Assembly: GCA_001695595.3 (NCBI GenBank)
Contig: MBPM02000099.1
Span: 113,969 to 177,968, forward strand
Reading direction: 5' to 3'
Length of the DNA: 64,000 bases
Source of the DNA: Plasmopara viticola
Lineage: Eukaryota; Oomycota; Peronosporomycetes; Peronosporales; Peronosporaceae
Below the pieces are notes generated by a model. The model was not told the origin of the DNA and did not search any database. It saw nothing but the letters and a program-made list of their open reading frames with translations. Both the position numbers and the translations under genes were made by a program. This document shows positions 11,821-21,543 of this stretch, one piece after another; within the stretch, counting starts at the first letter, position 1; each line of letters begins with the position of its first letter.

Positions 11821-12420
11821 CCTGACTGAAAGAGCTGGCAAGCCGACAGCTCTTTCGACATTGTTACTTTAATGGTGAGGTGGGATCGGGCGGCACCTAC
11901 AAGTACGATATGTTTTCCAGGATGAAGGTGATTTGCTTTCTGTAGCGTACGTAAAATGTGCACAATGGTTAGAAACTGTAATCAAATAGACAAGTGAATA
12001 GTTGTCACAGCGTTCAAAAGCTGCGCGATTGGGCTAAACTATGGTTAAAAAAAGCACCACTTTGTCTACGACAACAGTCATTATAGATGATGCGATGTAG
12101 GGATGCTACATTAACGTTGTAAAATGCATCGGAGCTTTTTGACGTACACGCAACAAAAAATTGTGTCTGCACCGTCTACTACTATATATGTCCCAGCGCC
12201 AGATGGTGCGATGAGCAATGCCTTGCATTCAACCGGTTCAGTCTTATTAAAAATGTAACCTTCATTCCCTTACTGAATCGTATGTAAAGCGCAAAGCGCC
12301 TTTCGAGTCTGGTGGCCGATATTATCAATGAATTTCCTAAAGTCAGCACTTTCTTTGGTGAACTTTTCGTGCCCAACTTTATGTGTGTTATCTGTAGGGA
12401 TTAATTCTTCTACGGTCAAA
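11821..12420 (-). promoter_or_regulatory. Upstream module M of paralogue 1
   Basis: This is the conserved distal upstream region of the family. In plus-strand order it carries a GGTGGGATCGGGCGGCACCT block, GCGTACGTnAnATGTGCACAA, an AGCGCCAGATGGTGCGAT motif near 12190, the CCTTGCATTCAACCGGTTC block and AAGTCAGCACTTTCTTTGG. The same blocks in the same order and orientation lie upstream of every GH131 gene. They could hold binding sites, but shared ancestry alone could also explain the conservation. Confidence 0.6.
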
Positions 12421-13229
12421 AATAAATCTTGATCTAGTATGAAGTATGCAGATCATTTTTTTTCTTAGAAAAAGTGAAGTATGCAGCGCAAAATTTGTTT
12501 TCTAAGAAAAAGAAAGTGACAGAATGTACATAAATAAAATTGCGTATGTTTTTATTCGGGTTCATATTTATCATAGATTTCGTTTTTCGCAGAATGATAA
12601 TCGTAAAAGGAATGAAAATTGAGCTTTCTTGTCGAATTACCCTTTTCCCGCTACAATTAGAGGGCTTGAAGCTGATGCTGTGTAGTCTTCGGACATAACG
12701 ACATTGACGGCCTCCTAGTCGCTCACTAATAGTATGCTCTGGGTCGTCCGCTGTACTAGAATAAAATTATGTTTGCAGAACACAGGATGAAATGATGCAC
12801 TCATACGCCGATGGTTAATGACTGGAAGATTGCCAAGAATCTGATAAGATCTCTAAAAGCACCACGGTCAACGCTACTCACAGTTGCACGACGACGGTCC
12901 CAACTAACAAGTACACTTCGCGGTCAATACTGACAAGGTGACTACGAGGGATCGCATGATTATGGGAGTTGGATACATGCAAAAATGACACAGCATCTTT
13001 TTTTATAAATTTCTGGTGTAAAAGTATACTTATTGTTGCTTGAATACTTTGCAAACTCCAAAAACAAGAATAATATTGCTTGCCTGCATTATTTAACGTG
13101 ATCCAAAGATACATTATCATCGAGCCACCTGAAGTCTTGCCTGCATCCATTTTGATTTAAAGTGGTTTTGATTTAAGAATGTCTTTAAGTGTCTGAATCC
13201 TGAAAGGGTTTCGGAGTAAACGATCTGCG
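12421..13229. other. Intergenic, nothing recognised
   Basis: Part of this stretch (12530-12700) weakly resembles 25500-25680. No gene is seen; the small minus-strand frames at 12878-13299 have no motifs. Confidence 0.4.
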
Positions 13230-13840
13230 CTCCTATATCTGTATATTTAACGCGATGATACCATTCGAGAAACAATGATGGCCATACGTTCCTTTGCAAT
13301 CATCTCGTCAATATAGGACACACATCGTAATGTTAGAATGGAACTGTCGTCGTGAAGTTGCGCAACTTAAACCGCGCTCCCTTTTATCATCACACCACTT
13401 GCTTGAAGATCTTTGGTCATCAAAAACTATTATTGCGCGAAAGCGTCGCATCACTTCGTGGTCTGCAAACATCACCCTAATATTTGTACAGCAGGCCGCC
13501 CAGCGCAATTTAATAGAAGCTTAGTGATAATCGATCTCATCAGATCCTACGTACTGTAAGCGGGCAGCAATTTAACGTCGTCGGAATTTGGAGGCATTAC
13601 AGAGCTATCAGTTTGGACTTAGCAGGCGTATCTTTGTCAAGGCTTGCCTTAAGATCAGACGTTGGTCTATGTGGAGGCCATCGATCGATACATAGTACTG
13701 CATTAAAGCCACGTCGTTATCATCTCACTTAACCTCCATGTCTAAAGCAACTCGTGCCCACCGCGATTAAGCCGAAACTTAATCCTCGTAAATCGTCCTT
13801 AAACTTTTCTAATCATGCACTTTGCCAATCCTACTTTAGC
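13230..13840 (-). pseudogene. Decayed Copia pol fragment (RT end), duplicated at 19620-20310
   Basis: The minus strand carries the RT thumb and connection part of a Copia pol in broken frames: SDLKASLDKDTPAKS near 13640, then an AACCTNIRVMFADHEV stretch near 13480 that matches the place of the CTRPD motif. It is a direct duplicate of 19690-20310 at the nucleotide level (common CATACGTTCCTTTGCA and TCGTCAATATAGGACACACA runs). Similarity stops abruptly at the CCTACTTTAG end near 13840, marking a duplication or element boundary. Confidence 0.5.
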
Positions 13841-14472
13841 GCTATGTCACTAGCAGCGACGCCCGACTTCCTTGATCCTACACAGGTTGATCTGAGCCGC
13901 TATTGCAAATTTGCTTTAGTAAGTTTTGAGAGGCTTGTCACCTGCTTTTTTTGGATCGCATCTCTCCTTGTCGCCTGTAAGTATACACCGGGCGTGCTTC
14001 GCACAACACCAGATCACTTTAACTATTAAAAAGTACAGAAATCGTTTTAACGCTAATATGTAGATGGGAGCAGATTAAATGCGTCCTACATAGAATTACG
14101 TGTATATATTCAAGTGGCTCGCGGGGCTTATTTGTGTGGTGCGCTTGTCAAGATTACGATCTTTTAATAGTAAGTGGTTCTTAAACATTATTTGTTCTAC
14201 TTTTAAATAAAATTAGATATTACTATGAATAGTAATGCAAACCAATATAATTTCTATTTCGACGGCTTCCAAGGCGCTCAAATTACAAAAGGTCGAGGCT
14301 TTGACTCTTCCTTCTATTGCGTTATTGATAATTTAGGTAATTTTGCATTTACTGACAAGGGCTAGTTAAAAACCAAGTAAACCGAAGCAATTTGATACTA
14401 TGACATGCCATCAGACTGAAGTTTTCTCGTTCGCGAGCGAAAAATATACAATATTTGATACACTAATAATAC
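13841..14472. other. AT-rich intergenic, nothing recognised
   Basis: No coding or RNA feature is supported. The TTCGCGAGCGAA near-palindrome at about 14430 is isolated. Confidence 0.4.
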
Positions 14473-14484
14473 AGCTTTGCTGTA

Positions 14485-14638
14485 TTGTATTGTTGTATTA
14501 CGTTATCGCGTTGCCAAGTTATGCACGTGCTAGGCTCTATGGCTAGTCCACGGCATAGAGTGGTGTCCACATACGTCGGGTCTCGTTCGGCGGGCAGTGC
14601 AGCCAGCACCGAGGCCGTGAGGGTCTTCCATTACTTTG
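14485..14638 (-). mobile_element. 5'-truncated (CAATA)n-tailed retroposon, copy D
   Basis: This is the 3' half of the family seen at 3385, 19018 and 61521, in minus orientation, starting at the ...AATGGAAGACCCTCAC part and ending in a short CAATA tail. A perfect 12-nt direct repeat AGCTTTGCTGTA flanks it at 14473-14484 and 14639-14650. Truncation at the 5' end with an exact target duplication is the signature of target-primed reverse transcription. Confidence 0.85.
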
Positions 14639-14650
14639 AGCTTTGCTGTA

Positions 14651-14927
14651 ATATTGTTTTTTATATTAGATGATCGACAAGACTTTCCACGAAAATAGCA
14701 CATTATACTTTATACTAGAAAAATTTATAAGACACACAACTTTTAATTTAATACGGACAAGGTTCAACATGAGAAAAAAGCATGCGCTCTGTTTCAACTT
14801 TAGCAATGACGAACACAAAAAAATATTTGCTTATAAGAGTTTTGCAACTACCAAGCCAGAGACGTCTGCTAAGTGAGAAGACGCAGATATCGCTGCATAC
14901 TTACATACGAATACGATACCACGAGCT
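14651..14927 (-). other. 3' flank of paralogue 2 with conserved CAAGCCAGAGACGTC block
   Basis: The last 100 bases before the stop of the 14928 gene contain AACTACCAAGCCAGAGACGTC, a block found 3' of most GH131 copies (16700, 35440, 50250, and in reverse at 34000). It contains or overlaps a TGACGTC-type palindromic core. It is probably 3' UTR. Confidence 0.5.
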
Positions 14928-15758
14928 TCAAAGATGCTTGGTATTCATGCAAATAGAGCTGCTTTTGCTTCCTGCGTCAGTCGAAACGTCAGCCGTGACA
15001 CTAACTCCGTTGTAAGATACAATGTCCTGTTTCTCTTTCATTTTAACCGGACCACCATCGTCTGACAGAGTCAATAGACCGATGTGGAATTCAAAGTCGG
15101 CAGGAAGTTCCTTTTTGAACGAGTGGGTAGCCGTGAGGTTAAGATCCTTTTCGCCTGTGCTCATGTAAAATTCAATCTCATGACCGCCTGCGGGGGCAGC
15201 CGAAAGGGCAATGCCAAAATTGTACCACGTATTGGGCACAAACTCGGCCTCCCATTTCGGGTCCCACGTACCATTGTTGAGGTAGATGAGCATCGGGGGG
15301 TCAAGCGTCGCATCCAGACGAATCTCAAAGAAGTGCAGCTCATCAAAGATCATCTGCCAGGCGTATTCGTTTATGAAAAAGTCTTCTTTTTTGAAGCTGG
15401 TGCGGAAGAAGGTCTTGCCCTTTGGATTGGTGGCGACAAATTGCACGAGCTCTGAACGACGAAAGTTGGATTGCGCCTTAAAGATCGCGTCTCCATCCAC
15501 GCCAATATTAATGACGCCCTTATCACAATTGAAGCCCTCAGGTCGACCTTTGTGATCGATGGTGACGTAGTCGCCGACCGTTAAGGAAGAGTCGTTTCGC
15601 ATGGTGAGAATATGCGTCAAGTACTTGTCCGTGATATGGTCCATAGTCAGATCGTTTGCACGCCCGCCCCACGGAAGCGGCTGAACATCTTTTGCGTGGG
15701 CTATAGAATAAGTTAACGCAACAGCCGCAGCGCTCGCAATCACATAGAAGGAGACCAT
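14928..15758 (-). CDS. GH131-like secreted beta-glucanase, paralogue 2
   Basis: This is a complete 276-residue intronless frame. A signal peptide spans about 1-22 and is more divergent than in the other copies (MVSFYVIASAAAVALTYS start). It keeps FRRSEL (Glu103), FDEL (Glu140), NNGTWD, TWYNFG and FEFHIG (His225), which I take as the family's proposed acidic pair and histidine. The usual LPWDGR reads LPWGGR, as in paralogues 3 and 6, so these three form one subgroup. The C-terminus ends ...SICMNTKHL, an extension shared with paralogue 3. It lies 1.04 kb from paralogue 3 on the same strand as a tandem pair. The likely role is secreted beta-glucan hydrolysis; the substrate is not determinable from sequence. 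Confidence 0.85.
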   Translation of the reverse strand: MVSFYVIASAAAVALTYSIAHAKDVQPLPWGGRANDLTMDHITDKYLTHILTMRNDSSLTVGDYVTIDHKGRPEGFNCDKGVINIGVDGDAIFKAQSNFRRSELVQFVATNPKGKTFFRTSFKKEDFFINEYAWQMIFDELHFFEIRLDATLDPPMLIYLNNGTWDPKWEAEFVPNTWYNFGIALSAAPAGGHEIEFYMSTGEKDLNLTATHSFKKELPADFEFHIGLLTLSDDGGPVKMKEKQDIVSYNGVSVTADVSTDAGSKSSSICMNTKHL

Positions 15759-15783
15759 GCCAAATGCTGGAATGCGTCACTGG

Positions 15784-15801
15784 AGGTAAAAGATCAAATA
15801 C
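15784..15801 (-). promoter_or_regulatory. Degenerate Inr-FPR-like core promoter of paralogue 2
   Basis: The minus strand reads GTATTTGATCTTTTACCT at the conserved distance from the ATG. It departs from the family's TCATTTGACAATTTACCT at several positions, so expression may be altered. Confidence 0.4.
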
Positions 15802-16640
15802 TTTGACTGAAAAGACTGTCAAGCTGACGTTATTACAACCATGGAGGGTGTGGCATCTGATGTCCCTTCCAATATAAGTAATTATGTAGTTTTTCGTCAA
15901 ATCTTAAGATGTGCACATAATGGATGAGAGACCCAGCTTATTTAGTCGCTTTAAGTTCAAAGGCTTCCTATATTAGTAACAACTCGAGTCATAGTGCTTC
16001 GATCATATAAGATAGTTGAGACTAGCAAAAGTATGCCTTTGACAGCAACTATTGCCGTTTAAAAGCTTCTCTACAATGTGAAAAAAGCTTTTCTAGCGTC
16101 AGAAAAGCTACACCGTTGGACGAGTAGTTGGTGCGTCGAGTTGAACGTTCTCTCGCAACAGACAATATTTATGTCACAGCGCTAGATGGTTTAATGACTT
16201 ATTCTTATGGTTCCTTGGCAACATGGTACCGTTAACGTCAACACATTGTATGGGTACCAATTATGTGTAACACTTGGGGAAAGGTGAGACCGGGCGGCAC
16301 CTGTAAGTGAGACCTCCGCGATATTTGGTTATACTTCATTTGTCTCGATAGCGTACACCAGCTTTTATAGTTTTTTGGATTTAAAAGCTTTGTAATCGAG
16401 CGAAGTACAGCCACGCGCAAAAAAGATCGTAGTAAAGCATTTTCCCGCTAGAGACAGCGCCAGATAGGATATTATGCCGCTGAAATTATATATTCTTTGC
16501 AACTTTGTAAAATATTGCCGCCATATCTTCCCAAATTGTATGATCGGATCGCAGAGCGCCTTACGAAGTTAACGAGTGGACGATATCGACCGAACGTAAG
16601 TCGGCACTTGCCTGCATGACAAAAAAAAAGCACTCAGCAC
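15802..16640 (-). promoter_or_regulatory. Upstream module M of paralogue 2, followed by a second tandem copy
   Basis: The first M copy runs to about 16260, with the AGCGCTAGATGG motif near 16177. It is joined head to tail at GGTACCAATTATGTGTAACA (about 16253-16272) to a second copy (about 16260-16640) starting GGTGAGACCGGGCGGCACCT. No GH131 coding lies between them. The second copy therefore seems to be a promoter module that lost its gene or was duplicated alone. Confidence 0.6.
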
Positions 16641-16794
16641 AACCAGTGAAGCAAAAAAATGCATGCGCAACTTTAACAATAACGAAAACAAGAAAAATAT
16701 TTGCTTAAAAAATCAAGCTACTACCAAGCCAGAGACGTCAGCTGGGTGAAATGAGGTACATCGCTGCATACATGCGATTAAGATATCGTGAGCT
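16641..16794 (-). other. 3' flank of paralogue 3 with the conserved block
   Basis: It contains CTACCAAGCCAGAGACGTC upstream (in plus coordinates) of the stop codon. It is also the left end of the large duplication shared with 35370-37790. Confidence 0.5.
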
Positions 16795-17625
16795 TCAAAG
16801 ATGCTTGCTTTTCTTGCAAATAGAGCTGCTTTTGCTTCCTGCGTCGGTCGAAACGTCAGCCGTAACACTTACTCCGTTGTAAGACACAATGTCCTGTTTC
16901 TTTTTCATTTTGACTGGACCACCGTCGTCTGACAGAGTCAAAAGACCAATGTGGTACTCGAAGTCGGCAGGAAGCTCCTTCTTGTACGAGTGGGTAGCCG
17001 TTAGCTTAAGTTCCTTTTCGCCCTCGCTCATGTAAAATTCAATCTTATGACCGCCAGAGGAAGCGGCCGAAAGGGCAATGCCAAAGTTGTACCACGTATC
17101 GGGCACAAACTTGGTCTCCCATTTCGGGTCCCACGTACCATTGTTGAGGTAAATGAGCATTGGGGGATCAAGCGTCGCGTCTACACGAATCTCAAAGAAG
17201 TGCAATTCGTCAAAGATCATCTGCCAGGCGTATTCGTTCAAAAAAGCTTCCTCTTTTTTAAAGCTAGTGCGGAAGAAGGTCTTGCCCTTTGGATTGGTGG
17301 CGACAAACTGCACGAGCTCTGAGCGACGAAAGTTGGATTGCGCCTTGAAGATCGCGTCTCCATCCACACCAATATTAATGACGCCCTTGTCACAATTGAA
17401 GCCCTCGGGTCGACCTTTGTGATCGATGGTGACGTAGTCGCCGACCGTTAATGAAGTGTCGTTTCGCATGGTGAAGATGTGCGTCAAGTACTTGTCCGTG
17501 ATCTGATCGATGGTCAGATCATTTGCACGCCCGCCCCACGGAAGCGGCTGAACATCTTTTGCGTGGGCTACAGAATAGGTTGATGCAAGGGCCGCAGCGC
17601 TCATAATCGCAGAGAAGGACACCAT
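16795..17625 (-). CDS. GH131-like secreted beta-glucanase, paralogue 3
   Basis: This is a complete 276-residue intronless frame with a signal peptide (about 1-22, ending AHA). All landmarks are present: LPWGGR, NDT sequon at 55, FRRSEL (Glu103), GKTFFRTSF, FDEL (Glu140), NNGTWD sequon, TWYNFG and YHIG (His225). It is about 96% identical to paralogue 6 at 35531; the differences are fewer than a dozen scattered substitutions plus the C-terminal tail (KKSKHL here, absent there). Similarity continues through 1.2 kb or more of upstream DNA, so the two arose by a recent segmental duplication. Secretion and beta-glucan hydrolysis are inferred from the family. Confidence 0.87.
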   Translation of the reverse strand: MVSFSAIMSAAALASTYSVAHAKDVQPLPWGGRANDLTIDQITDKYLTHIFTMRNDTSLTVGDYVTIDHKGRPEGFNCDKGVINIGVDGDAIFKAQSNFRRSELVQFVATNPKGKTFFRTSFKKEEAFLNEYAWQMIFDELHFFEIRVDATLDPPMLIYLNNGTWDPKWETKFVPDTWYNFGIALSAASSGGHKIEFYMSEGEKELKLTATHSYKKELPADFEYHIGLLTLSDDGGPVKMKKKQDIVSYNGVSVTADVSTDAGSKSSSICKKSKHL

Positions 17626-17660
17626 AGTCGTTGATAAGAGTTACTGATTTGCGTCTTTGG

Positions 17661-17678
17661 AGGCAGATTGTCAAATGC
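17661..17678 (-). promoter_or_regulatory. Inr-FPR-like core promoter of paralogue 3
   Basis: The minus strand reads GCATTTGACAATCTGCCT about 36-53 bases before the ATG, matching the family consensus except for a few bases. Confidence 0.6.
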
Positions 17679-19005
17679 CTTGACTGAAAGAACTGCCAAG
17701 CCGACATTGTTACTAACGTGGAGAGGCGAAATCGAATGGCACCTGATATACCTCACAGGATGAAATATTATGGCCAGATCTCAAACTAGGCACAATGTAT
17801 GGAGACCGTAATTAACTAATGAGAAAAAGACAGGTTGATCAGTCTTTTGGAAAATTTTTCCTTACTTCGTAATCTAGTAGACTACACAAGAGATAGTTAT
17901 ACAACCTTTAAATATTGTCGAGGCAAGCACAAGTTTGCCTTTGACAGCAAATAATACTGTTTAAGAGCTACGGTACAATCTGGGAAAAGCTATTCTTGCG
18001 TATCGCCGTGTCTGCGTCGAGTCGAACGTCTTCTCGCTGCAGATAATACATGAAACTTAGCGCCAGATGGTGCGATAAATGCCCTTCAATTGCAACATGG
18101 AATACCGTTGCCGTTTTACATTAACTAATTGTGTGTTTGAAACGCGGAGCGTTAGTTCGATGAGTAAACCTTTACTTAAAGTCAGCACTTTGCTCGGGAA
18201 AGTCCCTTGGTACTACCACCTGGAGAGGTGAGACCGGGCGGAATCTCAAAGGAAGATGTAAAGAGAGACCTTTATTATCAACTTACTATTTGGTTATGCT
18301 TTTCTTGTTTCGATTATGTACGCCTGGAAAGGACAGGTTGTATTTTGTTTGAAAGCTAGAAAGCCTCGCAATCGAGCGAAGTACAAAAGGGATGTTATTT
18401 AAGCTGTACAGATATTCAAGGCAAGTACCAATTTGCATTTTACAGCTAATGTACAATGTGGGGAAAGGCAGAAATGCTGTACCGCTCGCGCGCTAAATAG
18501 ACCGTCTTCCCGTTACAGTCACTATGTTTCAGCGCCAGATGGTGTGATAAAAGATGTTATGCCGTTAAACTGGTCCAGTCTTATGGGTCCTTTGCAACAT
18601 AATAAATTATTGCCGCTATACCTCGATTTGTATGACTGAAGCGTTCGTTCCTTCTATCGATGCATATGGCATACTGGTGAGTGTAGTACAACTTGACGAA
18701 TCAAAGAGCCTCGTTTCCAAACTCGATCTGCTTTCAATTCTCCTCAAACCGCGCGAACGTACTACAATTACCATTTCTAGCTTACTTAATTTGGTCACGA
18801 CCCTTCACTCTGACGTGCTCTTTGTTTCACCTTGATCCGACTCGTTAATTGCTTACTAAGCAAGCCAAAGACAAGTCTACGCAAGATTTTTATATGACCA
18901 AGTCAATTTTACTGCAAACTTGATCGAATAGTCTTCGCTTAGGGAACGTAGCAGAGAAATTTATTGTAATTAAACCACCCTAAAATTTATAGCTTTATTT
19001 CACTC
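17679..19005 (-). promoter_or_regulatory. Two tandem M modules plus repeat tail upstream of paralogue 3
   Basis: M copy one covers about 17679-18215 and copy two about 18215-18640. The second starts GGTGAGACCGGGCGGAATCTC and carries AGCGCCAGATGGTG near 18530. No gene lies between them. The remainder to 19005 is a repeat tail with TTCACTnTGACGTG and GAACGTAGCA segments, seen again at 37440-37770 and 53440-53640. The whole stretch matches 36400-37780. Confidence 0.6.
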
Positions 19006-19017
19006 ACTTCGCGTAGA

Positions 19018-19345
19018 TTTTCGGACAAGGTTGGGGTGACCCCGTGCCTTCCAAGCGCGGGGGCTAAATGCTCGCGCGCTTCGGGCAGGTGCTCTCGGGC
19101 ATCTGCAGGTCTCTAACGAGTCTCACCCTCGACGCGACGGTCTCCAGCACCAGGGCGCCACCTGGGCTATTACCAAGTCAGAACTGCACAAAATAATGGA
19201 AGACCCTCACGGCCTCGGTGCTGGCTGCACTGCCCGCCGAACGAGACCCGACGTATGCGGACACCACTCTATGCCGTGGACTAGCCATAGAGCCTAGCAC
19301 GTGCATAACTTGGCAACGCGATAACGTAATACAATACAATACAAT
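19018..19345 (+). mobile_element. (CAATA)n-tailed retroposon, copy B
   Basis: This is a full-length 328-bp copy. It is preceded by ACTTCGCGTAGA at 19006-19017 and followed by the same 12 bases at 19346-19357, a perfect target duplication. The paralogous locus near 37770-37800 has the sequence uninterrupted (CTCACTTCGCGTAGACCCGAA), so the pre-insertion site is visible in the same window. The insertion therefore post-dates the 16645-19017 / 35370-37790 duplication, unless it was precisely lost from the other copy. Confidence 0.88.
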
Positions 19346-19464
19346 ACTTCGCGTAGACCCGAAACGTTCATTGTATTGTATTACGTTATCGCAATACAAT
19401 ACTTCGCGTAGACCCGAAACGTTCATTGTACAATACTTCGCGTAGACCCGAAACGTTCATTGTA
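19346..19464. repeat. Three copies of a 30-nt segment between opposed retroposons
   Basis: A 30-nt segment beginning ACTTCGCGTAGACCCGAAAC occurs at 19346-19375, 19401-19430 and 19435-19464, separated by CAATA-tail and ACGTTATCGC scraps. It contains the target duplication of copy B. The pattern fits repeated retroposon insertion or slippage into one site and is not a CRISPR array. Confidence 0.8.
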
Positions 19465-19572
19465 TTGTATTGCGTTATCACGTTGCCAAGTTATGCACGT
19501 GCTAGGCTTTATGGCTAGTCCACGGCATAGAGTGGTGTCCGCATACGTCGGGTCTCGTTCGGCGGGCAGTGC
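19459..19572 (-). mobile_element. 5'-truncated (CAATA)n-tailed retroposon, copy E, inverted
   Basis: This is the 3' end of the same retroposon family in minus orientation, ending abruptly at GGCGGGCAGTGC. With copy B it forms a tail-to-tail inverted pair. No clean target duplication is seen at its outer end, so a deletion probably followed insertion. Confidence 0.75.
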
Positions 19573-19619
19573 TTTGTGGTAGAGCTCGAGATCGACAGTT
19601 TCACTTAGGTTTTGAACTT

Positions 19620-20310
19620 GGCTGCAGGCAATGTCTCCGTCACCCATCAGCAAACTTAATGTCGAGGGTATCTGCTTCACTGGTTGCCGCTTCAATATCT
19701 GTATATCCAATGTGACGATACTATTTAAGAAACCATGATGGTCATACGTTCCTTTGCAGCCATCTCGTCAATATAGGACACACATTGTAATGTTAAAATG
19801 GAACCGTCGTCGTGGAGTTGCGCAGCTTTAACCGCGCTCCCCTTCATTATCCACCACTCGCTTGGAGAACTTTCGGTCATCAAGTACTATTATTGCACGA
19901 GCGCGTCGCGTCACTGTGTGGTCTGCAAACATCACTCTAATCCTTGTACAGCAGGCCACCCAGCGCAATTTGCTGGCGAGCAACAGAAGCTTAGTGATAA
20001 TCGATCATATCAGATCCTACGTACTTTAGCGGGCAGTAATTCAACGTCGTAGAAATCTAGAGGCATTAAAGAGCTATCAGCTTGGATTCAGCAAGCCTAC
20101 CTTTGTCAAGGCTTGCCTTAAGATCAGGCCTTTGTCTATGTGGAGGCCATCGATCGATGCCTTGTACTGCATTAAAGCTACGTCGTAATCTTCTCACTTA
20201 GCCTCCATGTCTAAAGCTCCTCGTGCCCATCGCGAATTAAGCCAAAACTCAATCATTTTTAAATCGTCCTTAACTTTTTTTATCATGCACTTTGCTAATC
20301 CTACTTTAGT
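19620..20310 (-). pseudogene. Decayed Copia pol fragment (RT end / RNase H), duplicate of 13230-13840
   Basis: The minus strand is the best preserved of this family. It reads KVGLAKCMIKKVKDDLK and YKASIDGLHIDKGL, resembling the Copia RT thumb (a VKDxLxxxxxMKDLG...IxIDQxxYL pattern). Next comes LRWVACCTRIRVMFAD in the CTRPD position, and near 19650 SEADTLDIKFADG, which matches the C-terminal DTLDIEFADLLTKAL-like end seen at 46050. Stops and frameshifts are frequent. It lies directly next to retroposon copy E. Confidence 0.55.
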
Positions 20311-20830
20311 ACAGGTTTGGGAAATAAAATCATTTTCGGGAGGTGATTTGCTCAAGTGAAGGGGCTGGTGGAATTTTCAGGAGCCATATTCGATCAGCTT
20401 GACTAAAAAATTGACCCAGACATTAGGTCGATCACAAAGAAAATCCTTTTAAAATTAGCAATTAGCGGGTTAGACCGAGGTCAAAGCAAAAAGCACGTCA
20501 AAGAGTAGGCTGGCTGAGTTGCCTCACGAACCTCTCCGGAATCATGACTTTAAGGTACAAATGGCCTTTCTGAACTTCCTTTAGTTCTTAGCGGTTGGCT
20601 TTCATTTTTTTTGGGGATCAGATAGTTACGCTCATCCCCAAACCACTTAAAAGGGCAGCCACTTCTCCTTCCACTCTATCATATGCATCGGTGAGTACAA
20701 GATGCAATAAACTGCTCTGTCTCGAAAGAGCAGATCGCCGTGGTTGGCAGGACTTTCACTTTAGCTGACATTTATACTGTGCAGAAATACGAGCTCTGAC
20801 AATGTACACTTTGTCACTAAAAAATTTTTC
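20311..20830. repeat. Repeat tail shared with other GH131-flanking DNA
   Basis: It contains GACCGAGGTCAAAGCAAAAAGC and a TATGCATCGGTGAGTACAA stretch, both recurring (often inverted) near 1190-1420, 18640-18820, 32140-32400, 46480 and 61210-61440. No gene is seen. Confidence 0.45.
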
Positions 20831-21490
20831 ATAAGAAAAACTCGTTCTGCATGATTCAAAGATTAATTGCCTGCATACTCAAAATACTCAAAAAGGAGTC
20901 CCCATCAGGTAGCGCACACAAAGTTTGAGGAACGTGCTGACTTTGGGCCGGTCAATGATAACGTCTGCTTATCAATTATAATTTGCTAAAGGCATGACGG
21001 CAACACTGTATAATGTTGCACACAACCCGTAAATTGGACTGATTATTGCACCAGCTTGCGCTGGGACAAATACAGTGGCTAAGCGAGCGGACGGTGTACT
21101 CGACGCAGGCATTTGTCTTTGTTGCGCCTAGATGCAGCGGTGCAGATTTCCCAACGTCAAAATGCTTCCTCTAGGCTGTATCCTCTCGAACATTAATAGC
21201 TGCTGTCAAAGGCAATGTGGTGCTTGCATCAACCATCTTTTGAGCTCAAAGACTCTGCACTTGCTCGTTTACAAAGCTTATGAGCCATCTCACAACTATA
21301 CAACCCGTCTTTCCTTGTTGTTGCGTACGGTATCCATACATTGTGCACATTTTCGGGATTTGACATGAACTATATCAAGCGTAGATTAATAACACCTTTA
21401 TCTTAGAAAGCATATCGTACTTGAAAGCGCTGCCCAATCCCACCCCTCCTTTCAAGTAACAAATGTCGGCTTGAAAATCTTGCAGTCAAA
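20831..21490 (+). promoter_or_regulatory. Upstream module M of paralogue 4 (inverted relative to minus-strand copies)
   Basis: The M blocks appear in reverse complement: GGTCAATGATAACGTCTGC, GGCATGACGGCAACACTGTA, CAGCGGTGCAGATTTCC, CTGTCAAAGGCAA, GCGTACGGTATCCATACA. This orientation is right for the plus-strand gene that follows. Confidence 0.6.
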
Positions 21491-21508
21491 GCATTTGACA
21501 ATTCACCT
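21491..21508 (+). promoter_or_regulatory. Inr-FPR-like core promoter of paralogue 4
   Basis: GCATTTGACAATTCACCT lies about 36-53 bases before the ATG, close to the oomycete Inr plus FPR pattern and to the other copies. Confidence 0.6.
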
Positions 21509-21543
21509 TAGGCGACGCATCCCCGCATCTCATACTCTTCATC

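Noticed and set aside
11700..11963. 87-codon minus frame overlapping the start of paralogue 1
   Set aside because: It is an out-of-phase reading of signal peptide and promoter DNA, repeated at 15538-15900, 17519-17707 and 36240-36440.
15084..15455. 123-codon plus-strand frame over paralogue 2 (similar ones at 17047, 33424 minus, 35672)
   Set aside because: Antisense shadows of the GH131 coding frame; they recur wherever the gene recurs and have no promoter or motif.
19346..19464. CRISPR-like triple 30-nt repeat
   Set aside because: Spacers are unequal scraps of retroposon tail, the repeat contains a target duplication, and the DNA is eukaryotic.
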